Positions 1-6,285 of a DNA stretch of 6,396 bases are shown here, one piece after another; the stretch's first letter is position 1, and every line of letters starts with the position of its first letter. The stretch spans positions 1-6,396 of the forward strand of contig CAZGCW010000223.1 in NCBI GenBank assembly GCA_964524295.1, in the 5' to 3' direction. The DNA is from UBA9926 sp964524295 (GTDB lineage Bacteria; Pseudomonadota; Gammaproteobacteria; Pseudomonadales; Azotimanducaceae). Under the pieces are notes generated by a model. It did not search any database. It saw only the letters and a list, made by a program, of their open reading frames with translations, and had not been told where the DNA came from. The translations under genes were made by a program, and so were the position numbers.

Positions 1-38
1 GCTCTTCCATCTATGACTTTGCTGTCTTTACTCATCAT
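1..38 (-). CDS. Possible N-terminus of a leftward gene, cut by the window edge
   Basis: Reading leftward, two consecutive ATG codons (38-36 and 35-33) open a frame that stays open to the window edge and would begin MMSKDSKVIDGR. A purine-rich AGGGA lies 3 nt before the first ATG and 6 nt before the second, so the second is the better start (MSKDSKVIDGR). The first ATG overlaps the TGA stop of a preceding minus-strand frame (TGATG), an arrangement typical of translational coupling, but that upstream frame is itself doubtful. Only about 12 codons are visible, so no function can be given. The start-like layout and the position facing away from the next rightward gene are the only support. Confidence 0.33.
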   Translation of the reverse strand, partial: MMSKDSKVIDGR

Positions 39-368
39 CAATCCCTAATCGACATGTCAATAATCAAGCATCTGCTTTCACCTTCCCTGACGAAACCCGC
101 TCTGCCGGGCAGGACATTCTGCTCACTCATCTTCTTCCACCCCGTCAAAGTATAGCCGTTTACTTTGCTATCAGGGCAATCACTATGCACAGGCGTAGTT
201 TGACTAAACAGGGAACCACCTGACAAACACGGTCTTAAATAAGGCAACGTTTGAACTTAACCTTGCCCCCAGAATATTTCCATGTTTCGGTGGAATTAGA
301 TATCGTTAATAATGAGACCGGGCAAAACACTCAGTTAACTCACTCTCTAACAGACAAGGAATCAAAAT
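39..368. other. Gene-poor region between a leftward start and the phosphotransferase gene
   Basis: No convincing gene lies here. A 69-codon minus-strand frame ending at 38 opens with TTG, has no Shine-Dalgarno site at that codon and resembles no family I know. An internal ATG at 128-126 (MSEQNVLPGR...) has a purine-rich stretch before it and would give a 30-residue peptide whose TGA overlaps the next ATG; it could be a small leader but is unproven. Visible motifs are an odd-centred palindrome CTGCCGGGCAG (102-112), an 8-bp palindrome AGTTAACT (333-340) and an AT-rich TTAATAAT (306-313) that could be a -10 element for the rightward gene but has no good -35 partner. Confidence 0.4.
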
Positions 369-1463
369 ATGGCGAATTTCCCGCTATCACCAGATGGGCT
401 GAACAGCCAATGGTTAACTGAGGTACTACGTGGCAGTGGAGAACTAACAGACCAGGGGCAGATAGATGCCTTCTCGTATATTTATATCGGTGGTGGTGTC
501 GGCCTGCTAGGGATGGTCCTGCGCATCCACCTGACCTACCAAGGGAATGAAACCGGCCCAGACTCTCTGGTCATAAAATTTGCTCATGACCAGCCAGAGA
601 ACCGGCAGATCGCCAACAATACCCGGCTTTACGAACGCGAAGTTTCGTTCTTTAACGACATTGCACCCGATCTTGAGATTGCTATGCCCAAGTGTCACTA
701 CGCCGCCTTCGATACCGAGTCTGGTGGGAATGTAGTCGTGCTCGAAGACCTTCACGAGTACGCACTGGGGGATCAAATCAACGGAATTACTGCGGATAAG
801 GCATTCATGGTAGCTGATATTATTACGCCGCTACACGCTAAATTCTGGGATAAGGGAGAAGAAACCTTCCCGCACATGTTCCAGGTCGATTCCGATGATT
901 TCATAGAGCGGTCTACGCCTGGTTTTCATGGAAGCTGGGAGAATGCCCTGGAAAGATTCCCAGGCTTTTTCCCCGATCCACTTCAGAAAGCCCTTCCTCG
1001 TTACGTTAAAGGCTTAAACAATATCTATAAGGATATGGGTAACAGAACCAAAACGGTCATTCACGGTGATGTCAGAATGGACAATGCCCTGTTCGGCGAA
1101 GGCAAACCTGGGCTGTTACCTGTCATATTAATCGACTGGCAGAATGTCATGGTCTCGAATCCCCTTTATGACATTGCCTGGATGACGGCCACCAGCCTCA
1201 GCGTTGAAACGCGCAGGGAATGTGAACAAGCCTTGTTAGCCCACTATGTCGCTTGTTTACAGAATGCTGGCGTAGAGAACTATTCTCTGGAGCAGTGCGA
1301 GAAAGACTACGACATTGCACTGCTGTTCATCCTTCATTTTACCATCCTGATAGCCGGGGTATTCGACATCAGCGAAGAAAAAGGAAGAACGCTCGCTGAA
1401 ACCGGGCTTGAACGTTCTATTACGGCTGTACTGGACCGTCACTGCCTAAGCTTAATTCGCTGA
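369..1463 (+). CDS. APH/CHK-like (ecdysteroid kinase-like) phosphotransferase
   Basis: A 364-residue protein of the aminoglycoside phosphotransferase/choline kinase fold, closest in style to the CHK or ecdysteroid-kinase-like branch. Members transfer the ATP gamma-phosphate to a hydroxyl on a small molecule, probably in the cytoplasm. Visible in order are a glycine-rich loop (GGGVGLLG, 41-48), LVIKFA with the likely ATP-binding Lys70, a Glu in YEREVSFF (Glu90), the hinge LEDL (125-128), the Brenner motif HGDVRMDN (232-239) with catalytic Asp234 and metal-binding Asn239, LIDWQ (254-258) with the metal Asp256, and PLYDIAW (265-271). All catalytic positions are present, so it should be active. 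The start is supported by AAGGA at 356-360, 8 nt before ATG. It is probably monocistronic because the next gene converges on it. The substrate cannot be read from the sequence: a sterol, terpenoid, amino alcohol or antibiotic are all possible, and a resistance role is not indicated. Confidence 0.93.
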   Translation: MANFPLSPDGLNSQWLTEVLRGSGELTDQGQIDAFSYIYIGGGVGLLGMVLRIHLTYQGNETGPDSLVIKFAHDQPENRQIANNTRLYEREVSFFNDIAPDLEIAMPKCHYAAFDTESGGNVVVLEDLHEYALGDQINGITADKAFMVADIITPLHAKFWDKGEETFPHMFQVDSDDFIERSTPGFHGSWENALERFPGFFPDPLQKALPRYVKGLNNIYKDMGNRTKTVIHGDVRMDNALFGEGKPGLLPVILIDWQNVMVSNPLYDIAWMTATSLSVETRRECEQALLAHYVACLQNAGVENYSLEQCEKDYDIALLFILHFTILIAGVFDISEEKGRTLAETGLERSITAVLDRHCLSLIR

Positions 1464-1483
1464 GCGGAAAAATCTCTGATGGC

Positions 1484-1531
1484 CCAACCAGGTGCTGGCT
1501 CTTATCACCCATTGGCAACTCGCCCCTTTTT
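1484..1531 (+). terminator. Weak hairpin plus T-tract between convergent genes
   Basis: The 87-bp gap between the two convergent stop codons holds an imperfect stem: CCAA (1484-1487) with TTGG (1512-1515) and inner GGTG (1491-1494) with CACC (1506-1509), loop 11 nt. Five T residues follow at 1527-1531, but 11 nt separate stem and T-tract, which is too far for a canonical intrinsic terminator. It might act weakly for the phosphotransferase gene. I see no better terminator for either convergent gene. Confidence 0.18.
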
Positions 1532-1550
1532 AAGTCTGGCATGACGGGTT

Positions 1551-3263
1551 CTATTCGGCAGGATATACCCTCAAACCAGCAAGATAGGTCGCTTTCACTG
1601 TTCGGTTTTCTATTGACCGTCCGACATCATCTGTTATGTGCTCGTCGAGAATAACGAAATCCGCCCATTTGCCAATTGAGATACTACCGATTTCATCGGC
1701 CCAGGGGGTCATATCAGCTGCGGCCTGGGTATAGCCATGCAGAGCCTCATCAAAGGTCAGGGTATTACCCTGGTCCCAAGACTGGACGATACCATCAAGA
1801 CGGGTTTCACGGTGCAGCGTATCACTTATCTGGACCAGCGGATTCAACGGCGACGTTGCCCAATCAGAACCCAGAACCAGGTGATTACCGTTATCCAGCA
1901 TTTGACGCCAGACGTAGGCGTTCTCCAGACGCTGCTGACCAATACGATCGATCACATAGTCACCGACACAACAGGTGGCATGGTGGGGTTGCATCGAAGC
2001 GGCAATACCCAAGGCTCCAAAACGCTTCACATCTGAGGGCGTTGTGACCTCTATGTGTTCGATCCGGTCCATGACCAAGCCTTCACCCCGAGGGGAATTT
2101 TCAAAGGCATCCAATACCCAGGAAACGCCCTGGTCGCCAATAGCGTGAATGGCTACCGGCCACCCCGCATCATGCACTGCAACAACCATGTCGTTAAGGT
2201 CATCTTTACTGATAAAGGGTTCTGGCGAAGCGGTTGGATCATCAGCGTAGGGTTCATGCATTAGTGCCGTATAAGTCGATAATACGCCGTCAATCATCAT
2301 CTTAACGTAACCAACTTCGAGCAAGGGTCCCATGACTGCGACACTCCCAACTTCAGCAACGGCATCGCGTACTCGCTCTTTTTCAGCATTCAGGGCAGCT
2401 AACTGTACCGTCAGATTATCAGGGGTCCAGATAAAGGACCCTCGCCAAATTCGCAGGCTCAGACTACCGTCCCTAAGCAGGGTCAGGAAAGCGTCCGCAT
2501 TGCCACTCATATCATGTGCACCGGTCAGGCCAAACTGGTTTGCTAACCGCACCGCCGCCCTTGCAGCCAACACTGGGTCTTGGGCAGCAGCAAGACCTGG
2601 CGCGCCCTCAAATAAATCTGCCGCTCGCTCCAGGAAGATTCCGCTAGGCTCACCGGTTGCCGGGTCAATCTGGATTTCACCGCCGGCGGGCACCTTACTT
2701 TCAGCTGAGATACCCGCAAGTTCAATCGCTAAACTACTAGCCCATTTAGAATGACCGTCAATGTCAGATAGTAACACCGGATTTTCTGGCGCTACGGCAT
2801 CCAGCATTTCTTTGGAGGGCAGCACCCCATCGTCCAGCAAGTGATTCCAACGCCCTCCCAGAATCCAGGTGCCCGGAGGCAGCGTTTCTGCCTTGCGGCG
2901 GATCCTTCGCAGCCACTCCTGCTTGTCGGCTATATCGGTCAGATCTACCCCCATGGCAAGACTGGCGCCGCTAATCATGTGGGTATGCCCGTCTATCAAG
3001 CCTGGAATAATAGTGACGCCTTGAGCATCGATAATTTGAGTTGATTCGGATGCTAATGCCCTGATTTCCTCCGAACTGCCAATGGCGGAGAACTTCCCTG
3101 AAGTGACGGCAAAGGCTTGTGCCCTGGGCGAGCGAGAATCAACAGTACGAATGTCGGCATTCAGCACCACCATCGATGGCCCTGCATGGTTTTCCTCTGC
3201 GCAACCCATCACCATTAAAACAGGTAGCACGGCGAGGATGACTTTCAAATGGTAGCTCATCAT
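1551..3263 (-). CDS. Lipid-anchored amidohydrolase (YtcJ-like, Amidohydrolase_3 type)
   Basis: A 570-residue metal-dependent hydrolase of the amidohydrolase superfamily, YtcJ-like branch, whose members hydrolyse amide or related C-N bonds. The N-terminus has a charged start, a hydrophobic core (about 8-18) and a lipobox VMGC with Cys21, so it should be a lipoprotein; Ala at +2 (no Asp) would favour outer-membrane sorting. The composite beta-sandwich starts near 31-60. Metal and catalytic motifs are complete: GLIDGHTHM with His93 and His95, YVKMMIDG with Lys321 (the candidate carboxylated lysine), AIHAIGD with His373, RIEHIE with His403 and LGSDW with Asp467. The C-terminus has the usual GSISIGKWADFVILD segment (526-540). 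The length is normal for the family. Two ATG codons open the gene; AGG at 3269-3267 is 3 nt from the first and 6 nt from the second, so Met2 may be the true start. A GATAAT (3289-3284) could be a -10, without a clear -35. The substrate is unknown. Confidence 0.94.
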   Translation of the reverse strand: MMSYHLKVILAVLPVLMVMGCAEENHAGPSMVVLNADIRTVDSRSPRAQAFAVTSGKFSAIGSSEEIRALASESTQIIDAQGVTIIPGLIDGHTHMISGASLAMGVDLTDIADKQEWLRRIRRKAETLPPGTWILGGRWNHLLDDGVLPSKEMLDAVAPENPVLLSDIDGHSKWASSLAIELAGISAESKVPAGGEIQIDPATGEPSGIFLERAADLFEGAPGLAAAQDPVLAARAAVRLANQFGLTGAHDMSGNADAFLTLLRDGSLSLRIWRGSFIWTPDNLTVQLAALNAEKERVRDAVAEVGSVAVMGPLLEVGYVKMMIDGVLSTYTALMHEPYADDPTASPEPFISKDDLNDMVVAVHDAGWPVAIHAIGDQGVSWVLDAFENSPRGEGLVMDRIEHIEVTTPSDVKRFGALGIAASMQPHHATCCVGDYVIDRIGQQRLENAYVWRQMLDNGNHLVLGSDWATSPLNPLVQISDTLHRETRLDGIVQSWDQGNTLTFDEALHGYTQAAADMTPWADEIGSISIGKWADFVILDEHITDDVGRSIENRTVKATYLAGLRVYPAE

Positions 3264-3394
3264 AAACCTGGATCCCTTGCTGAATTATCAGTGACCGAAC
3301 TCAAGACGGTGCGAGCAAGACAACAATAAAGCAACTTTCAACACGCTATTCAAGGGTTGTCGTCGAACTGAAGATGATTCCCTAACAGGATTTT

Positions 3395-3422
3395 TTGAAT
3401 GGCTGGAATAATCCATTATGCT
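3395..3422 (+). promoter_or_regulatory. Candidate sigma70 promoter of the VOC gene
   Basis: TTGAAT (3395-3400) and TATGCT (3417-3422) are 16 bp apart, each matching four of six consensus bases. Transcription would begin near 3429 and give a leader of about 25 nt. The position in the divergent gap is right, but the match is modest. Confidence 0.33.
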
Positions 3423-3453
3423 AATCGAGAGTCCCTGAGACCAAGAAGGAAAT

Positions 3454-3861
3454 ATGCAAAAGCCTGTACAAGAAGTGATCAGCCTGCTTTTCAGCGACCA
3501 GCCGGGAATTATTGCAGACTGGGCCATAAAACAGTTGGGTCTGGAGGAATCCTGGCGGGCCTCTAACGATGATGGTGCGGTGGAGCACGTCGAACTGCGC
3601 TGGGCGAAAAGCAGGATTTCTATCAATGCAACACGGGAAGGCCAGCAAATTACAGGAAAGACCAGCCTTGGGCTGCGTTTAGACGATGCTGCCAGCGTCA
3701 AGGCCTTATACCAGCAAGCCATTCAATTCGGTGCCGAGATTCGGATGGCATTGACTGAAAGCAAGGTAGCCTTGAGTTTTACCCTGGCCGACCCGGATGG
3801 CAATGAGTGGTGGGTCAACGCTGAAACCGGCTTCCTCGATCAGTTGCGCGAAGCTAGATAA
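3454..3861 (+). CDS. VOC (glyoxalase/bleomycin-resistance fold) protein, PhnB-like
   Basis: A 135-residue single-domain protein with the paired beta-alpha-beta-beta-beta modules of the vicinal oxygen chelate superfamily. The first module runs from VISLLFSD (8-15) through the helix ADWAIKQLGL (21-30) to GAVEHVELRWAKSRISINA (41-59), a pattern like the HAEL strand of PhnB-like proteins. The second has the DDAASVKALYQQAIQFGAEI helix (77-96) and ends in FTLADPDGNEWWVNA (109-123), the family's usual DPDGNxW signature. The canonical metal-binding His of the first strand is absent; Glu44, His45 and Glu118 are the polar residues left near the likely pocket, so classical glyoxalase I activity is doubtful and a binding or resistance-like role or another lyase reaction is possible. 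AAGGA at 3446-3450 is only 3 nt before the ATG, a short spacing. It stands alone, divergent from the amidohydrolase and 281 bp before the next rightward gene. Confidence 0.88.
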   Translation: MQKPVQEVISLLFSDQPGIIADWAIKQLGLEESWRASNDDGAVEHVELRWAKSRISINATREGQQITGKTSLGLRLDDAASVKALYQQAIQFGAEIRMALTESKVALSFTLADPDGNEWWVNAETGFLDQLREAR

Positions 3862-3878
3862 CCCAAAGAGCCGCTTTA

Positions 3879-4037
3879 TCAGACGCAGCTTAATTTATGA
3901 ATGAGATAAACGAATGGATAAGGCGCCAGGGGCAACATCATCAGTTGTTCCAGGTAGACAAAACTTAATACCGACCAAATTGCGTTTCCAGATGCTTCAA
4001 TGCCTAGCACCGCCAGCATTACTCCGCCAATTCGCAT
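3879..4037 (-). CDS. Possible small hydrophobic protein, 52 residues
   Basis: A minus-strand frame from ATG (4037-4035) to TGA (3881-3879) encodes 52 residues, mostly hydrophobic, with a cluster of aromatics and prolines (PLAPYPFVYLI, 36-46). Only Arg2, Glu14, Glu30 and Lys48 are charged, apart from His47. Residues about 15-29 and 31-46 could each contribute to a membrane segment. A GGTGA site (4048-4044) lies 6 nt before the ATG, an excellent spacing, and an in-frame stop sits just upstream at 4046-4044, which fixes the start. Against it: T-rich noncoding DNA often reads as hydrophobic protein, I recognise no family, and the Shine-Dalgarno bases coincide with the candidate -35 of the rightward promoter. 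It could also be a decayed gene fragment. Confidence 0.3.
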   Translation of the reverse strand: MRIGGVMLAVLGIEASGNAIWSVLSFVYLEQLMMLPLAPYPFVYLIHKLSCV

Positions 4038-4042
4038 GTCAG

Positions 4043-4070
4043 TTCACCCTGAAACACTGAACCCTATAAA
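4043..4070 (+). promoter_or_regulatory. Candidate sigma70 promoter of the oxidoreductase/CoA-transferase operon
   Basis: TTCACC (4043-4048, four of six consensus bases) and TATAAA (4065-4070, five of six) are separated by 16 bp. Transcription would start near 4077, leaving a leader of about 66 nt that contains both the TCGTG dyad and the GATC cluster. No other hexamer pair in the gap is as good. Confidence 0.4.
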
Positions 4071-4076
4071 ATTCCA

Positions 4077-4092
4077 TCGTGCCTTATCACGA
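4077..4092. promoter_or_regulatory. Inverted repeat TCGTG-N6-CACGA
   Basis: A perfect 5-bp dyad, TCGTG (4077-4081) and CACGA (4088-4092), spaced by CCTTAT. It sits at the predicted transcription start of the downstream operon, a position typical of a repressor operator. The short arms mean it could be chance. Confidence 0.3.
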
Positions 4093-4097
4093 GGTAA

Positions 4098-4131
4098 GAT
4101 CAGAGATCATCCTGATCACGATCACTGGATC
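4098..4131. promoter_or_regulatory. Cluster of five GATC sites, operator-like
   Basis: GATC occurs at 4098, 4105, 4114, 4120 and 4128, five times within 34 bp and ending 11 bp before the oxidoreductase ATG. It includes the dyad GATCA-TCC-TGATC (4105-4117) and the 6-bp palindrome TGATCA (4113-4118). Read on the minus strand it is a run of TGATC units. The arrangement suggests an operator with repeated half-sites for a dimeric regulator, or a methylation-sensitive control region if the host has a Dam enzyme. No known regulator consensus fits well enough to name. Confidence 0.38.
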
Positions 4132-4142
4132 CAACCAATAAG

Positions 4143-5078
4143 ATGAAGCTATCCGTCGTTTTCCCCAACGTCATGTACAGAGAAGGTCCAAGCGGTGTGC
4201 AAAAGCTGATCAAAGCAATTGAAGCCATCGGGTACCATGAACTGGACATGTTCGACCACGTCTTAATGGGCCACCCTACCGAGACCCGGCGAGCACCACT
4301 CTACTCGCCAACCATGCCCATTGTTGAAGCTTTTATGTTGCTTTCCTTTGCCGCGGCCTGTACCTCCCGCATCGGTCTGGGTACCAGTGTTCTAGTCCTA
4401 CCGCAACGCCAACCGACGCTGGTTGCCAAGCAAGTCAGCACACTCGATACGCTTTCAGGTGGGCGCGTGCGGCTTGGCGTCGGTGTGGGTTGGCAACGCT
4501 CCGAATATGAGGCTCTGGATGAAGATTTTAATACCCGAGGTAAGCGTCTGGACGAAGGAATTCAACTGCTCAGAGCCTACTGGCAGAACGAACATGTGAC
4601 ATTTTCAGGTGAGTTCTATCAGATCGATGACATGGCCATGGAGCCCAAACCACCCCAGGGCGGCTCAATACCCATCTGGATTGGTGGTACCAAACCACCC
4701 GCCTTGCGTCGTGTAGCACGCCTTGGCGATGGCTGGATGGCCATGAATGCACCCGGTGACAACCCTATTGAAAACCGCATCGCTGAGCTGCACAAGTACG
4801 CCGAGCAGGCCGGACGTGACCCAGCCACCATCGGCATGCAGATGAGCTTGTCGCCCGGCCCCCTGGACAAGGAGAAGCGTAAACGCTTCTACGCTGACTT
4901 GGATTTACTCAAAGAACAGACTCAGGCCCTGCAGCTGCTAGGGTTTGACCAGATTTCTATTGATTGTGTGCCGATTTTTCAACTGGGCTTTCGCTCAAGC
5001 GATCAGATGATAGATCACCTCGAGCAGATCTTCACGGCACTACAGCCTGAGCTAGAAAAAAATACCGCCCAAAAATAA
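4143..5078 (+). CDS. LLM-class (luciferase-like) flavin/F420-type oxidoreductase
   Basis: A 311-residue TIM-barrel oxidoreductase of the bacterial luciferase-like superfamily, resembling the group commonly annotated as probable F420-dependent (TIGR03619 type). Family members use FMNH2 or reduced F420 for monooxygenation or hydride transfer in the cytoplasm. Visible motifs are an N-terminal strand MKLSVVFPN, the strand/loop IGLGTSVLVLPQRQP (77-91), LDTLSGGRVRLGVGVGW (101-117), RGKRLDEGIQLLRAYW (132-147), FSGEFYQ (154-160), PIWIGG (177-182) and ALRRVARLGDGW (187-198). The C-terminus ends in GFDQISID (267-274) and a charged tail. Length and motifs are normal. There is no good Shine-Dalgarno site before ATG; the start is chosen because the family N-terminus begins here and an in-frame stop lies at 4113-4115. 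It is followed after 16 nt by the CoA-transferase start, so the two are almost certainly cotranscribed. Whether it uses F420 or FMN cannot be decided from sequence alone. Confidence 0.93.
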   Translation: MKLSVVFPNVMYREGPSGVQKLIKAIEAIGYHELDMFDHVLMGHPTETRRAPLYSPTMPIVEAFMLLSFAAACTSRIGLGTSVLVLPQRQPTLVAKQVSTLDTLSGGRVRLGVGVGWQRSEYEALDEDFNTRGKRLDEGIQLLRAYWQNEHVTFSGEFYQIDDMAMEPKPPQGGSIPIWIGGTKPPALRRVARLGDGWMAMNAPGDNPIENRIAELHKYAEQAGRDPATIGMQMSLSPGPLDKEKRKRFYADLDLLKEQTQALQLLGFDQISIDCVPIFQLGFRSSDQMIDHLEQIFTALQPELEKNTAQK

Positions 5079-5084
5079 TGCAAT

Positions 5085-5089
5085 GGAGA
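5085..5089 (+). promoter_or_regulatory. Ribosome binding site that decides the CoA-transferase start
   Basis: Three in-frame ATG codons lie at 5083, 5089 and 5095. GGAGA (5085-5089) overlaps the first two and lies 5 nt before the third, so ATG 5095 is the likely start; a start at 5083 would have no usable site, since only AT-rich sequence precedes it. Confidence 0.6.
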
Positions 5090-5094
5090 TGCCC

Positions 5095-6285
5095 ATGACA
5101 CTGGCTAAGCGTACCGGACCACTGGATGATCTAACCATCATCGATTGCACCATGGCTTTTGCAGGGCCTTTTGGAACCGCACTGCTGGCCGACCTGGGCG
5201 CCAACATCATTAAGGTTGAACCGCCGAATGGGGACAATTTCCGCCCTGTTCCGCCCTTCCCACCCGATTACGAACACGCCCGTAACCACGCCAATTCGGG
5301 GGTTGACTATGGCATGTCGTTTGCCGGGGTGAACCGTAATAAACGCAGTATCTGCCTCGACCTCAAGCAATCCAGGGACAAAGAGATCCTGCTGCAACTG
5401 TGTGAGCAGGCCGATGCCATTGCCGAAAACATGCGCGCAGGGGTCATGGATGAACTCGGTCTGAGCTATGAAGTCATCTCTAATCGCAACCCCGCTATTG
5501 TTTATGGTGCTGTTCGTGGCTATGGAGACCCGAAAACAGGCGAGAGCCCCTACTCAGACTGGCCTTGCCTGGATGTTGCCGGTCAAAGTGCTGGCGGCCT
5601 GGTCGAGGCCACCGGCGACCTATTCCCCATTGCCATCGCCGATATCTATCCAGGCACACTGATGGCCCTGGGAATGGTCTCTGCCATCCATCGCGCCCAA
5701 CAGACCGGTGAAGGGGAGTTTTTTGATGTTGCCATGTACGACAGCATGCTGACATTGCTGAAGCCAAATGTCGCCGGTTACAGCCTGACCGGCCAAATCC
5801 GCAAACCGGGTAAGAAAATACTGGTACCGTTTGGTCTGTTTCCCACCGTGGATGGCAGAATAGCCATTGCCGCACCAGTTGAGCGGCACTGGCAACAACT
5901 CTGCGATGCCATGGGACGGCCGGAACTTGGTAAAGACGATCGAACCCGCAACAACTTCAAGCGTGTTCAGAATCAAGCCTTCACCGAAGAAGTGATTACC
6001 CGCTGGACATCTACCCGGACCAAACAGGAGATAATTGACCTCATTGGTGGTCGCGTTCCCTGCGGTCCCGCCAATACCATGGAAGAAGTATTCGCAGACC
6101 CTCACATTGCTGCCAGGGCCATGATCGAGCAATACCAATTACCCGGTGAGAACCCGGCAGTGGCGCTGTCGGGCAATCCCATCAAGTTCACCAAAAGCCA
6201 AACCAGTTTTTATCAGGGACCACCCAGACTGGGAGAACATAGCGGGGAGATTCTGGCGGAATTTGGCATCACGCCGGTAGATTAA
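5095..6285 (+). CDS. CaiB/BaiF family (class III) CoA-transferase
   Basis: A protein of 396 residues (400 if begun at ATG 5083) of the family III CoA-transferases, which move CoA from a donor thioester to a carboxylic acid through an aspartyl-CoA anhydride and form interlocked dimers. Numbered from Met 5095: GPLDDLTIIDCTMAFAGPF (8-26) and LLADLGANIIKVEPP (30-44) form the typical N-terminal fold, NRNKRSICLDLK (80-91) is the conserved segment binding CoA, AENMRAGVMDELGL (110-123) follows, and the catalytic Asp183 sits in IADIYPGTLMALG. TGEGEFFDVAMYDSML (204-219) and the C-terminal PRLGEHSGEILAEFG (377-391) are also characteristic. The length is normal and nothing is missing. It forms an operon with the upstream LLM oxidoreductase (16-nt gap), which suggests a catabolic step in which an acid is activated as CoA ester beside a flavin-type oxidation. 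The acid substrate and CoA donor are unknown; carnitine, formate, mesaconate or bile-acid specificity cannot be assigned. Confidence 0.94.
   Translation: MTLAKRTGPLDDLTIIDCTMAFAGPFGTALLADLGANIIKVEPPNGDNFRPVPPFPPDYEHARNHANSGVDYGMSFAGVNRNKRSICLDLKQSRDKEILLQLCEQADAIAENMRAGVMDELGLSYEVISNRNPAIVYGAVRGYGDPKTGESPYSDWPCLDVAGQSAGGLVEATGDLFPIAIADIYPGTLMALGMVSAIHRAQQTGEGEFFDVAMYDSMLTLLKPNVAGYSLTGQIRKPGKKILVPFGLFPTVDGRIAIAAPVERHWQQLCDAMGRPELGKDDRTRNNFKRVQNQAFTEEVITRWTSTRTKQEIIDLIGGRVPCGPANTMEEVFADPHIAARAMIEQYQLPGENPAVALSGNPIKFTKSQTSFYQGPPRLGEHSGEILAEFGITPVD

Noticed and set aside
38..247. 69-codon minus-strand frame before the edge gene
   Set aside because: It begins with TTG, has no ribosome binding site there, an in-frame stop lies just upstream, and the translation matches no family I know. 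Kept only as a low-interest observation.
2332..2754. 140-codon plus-strand frame opposite the amidohydrolase
   Set aside because: The Arg/Ala/Ser/Pro-rich translation is typical of an antisense shadow, and the amidohydrolase frame is continuous with all metal-site motifs.
3388..3414. GGATT...AATCC inverted repeat upstream of the VOC gene
   Set aside because: Five-bp arms around a 17-bp AT-rich spacer in a promoter region are easily explained by chance.
3288..3722. 144-codon minus-strand frame opposite the VOC gene
   Set aside because: It overlaps a well-supported VOC domain on the other strand; the translation is rich in Ser, Cys and Arg with no recognisable motif, as expected for an antisense shadow.
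5620..6138. 172-codon minus-strand frame inside the CoA-transferase gene
   Set aside because: It is entirely antisense to a gene with all family motifs, and its translation is low in structure and unrecognisable.
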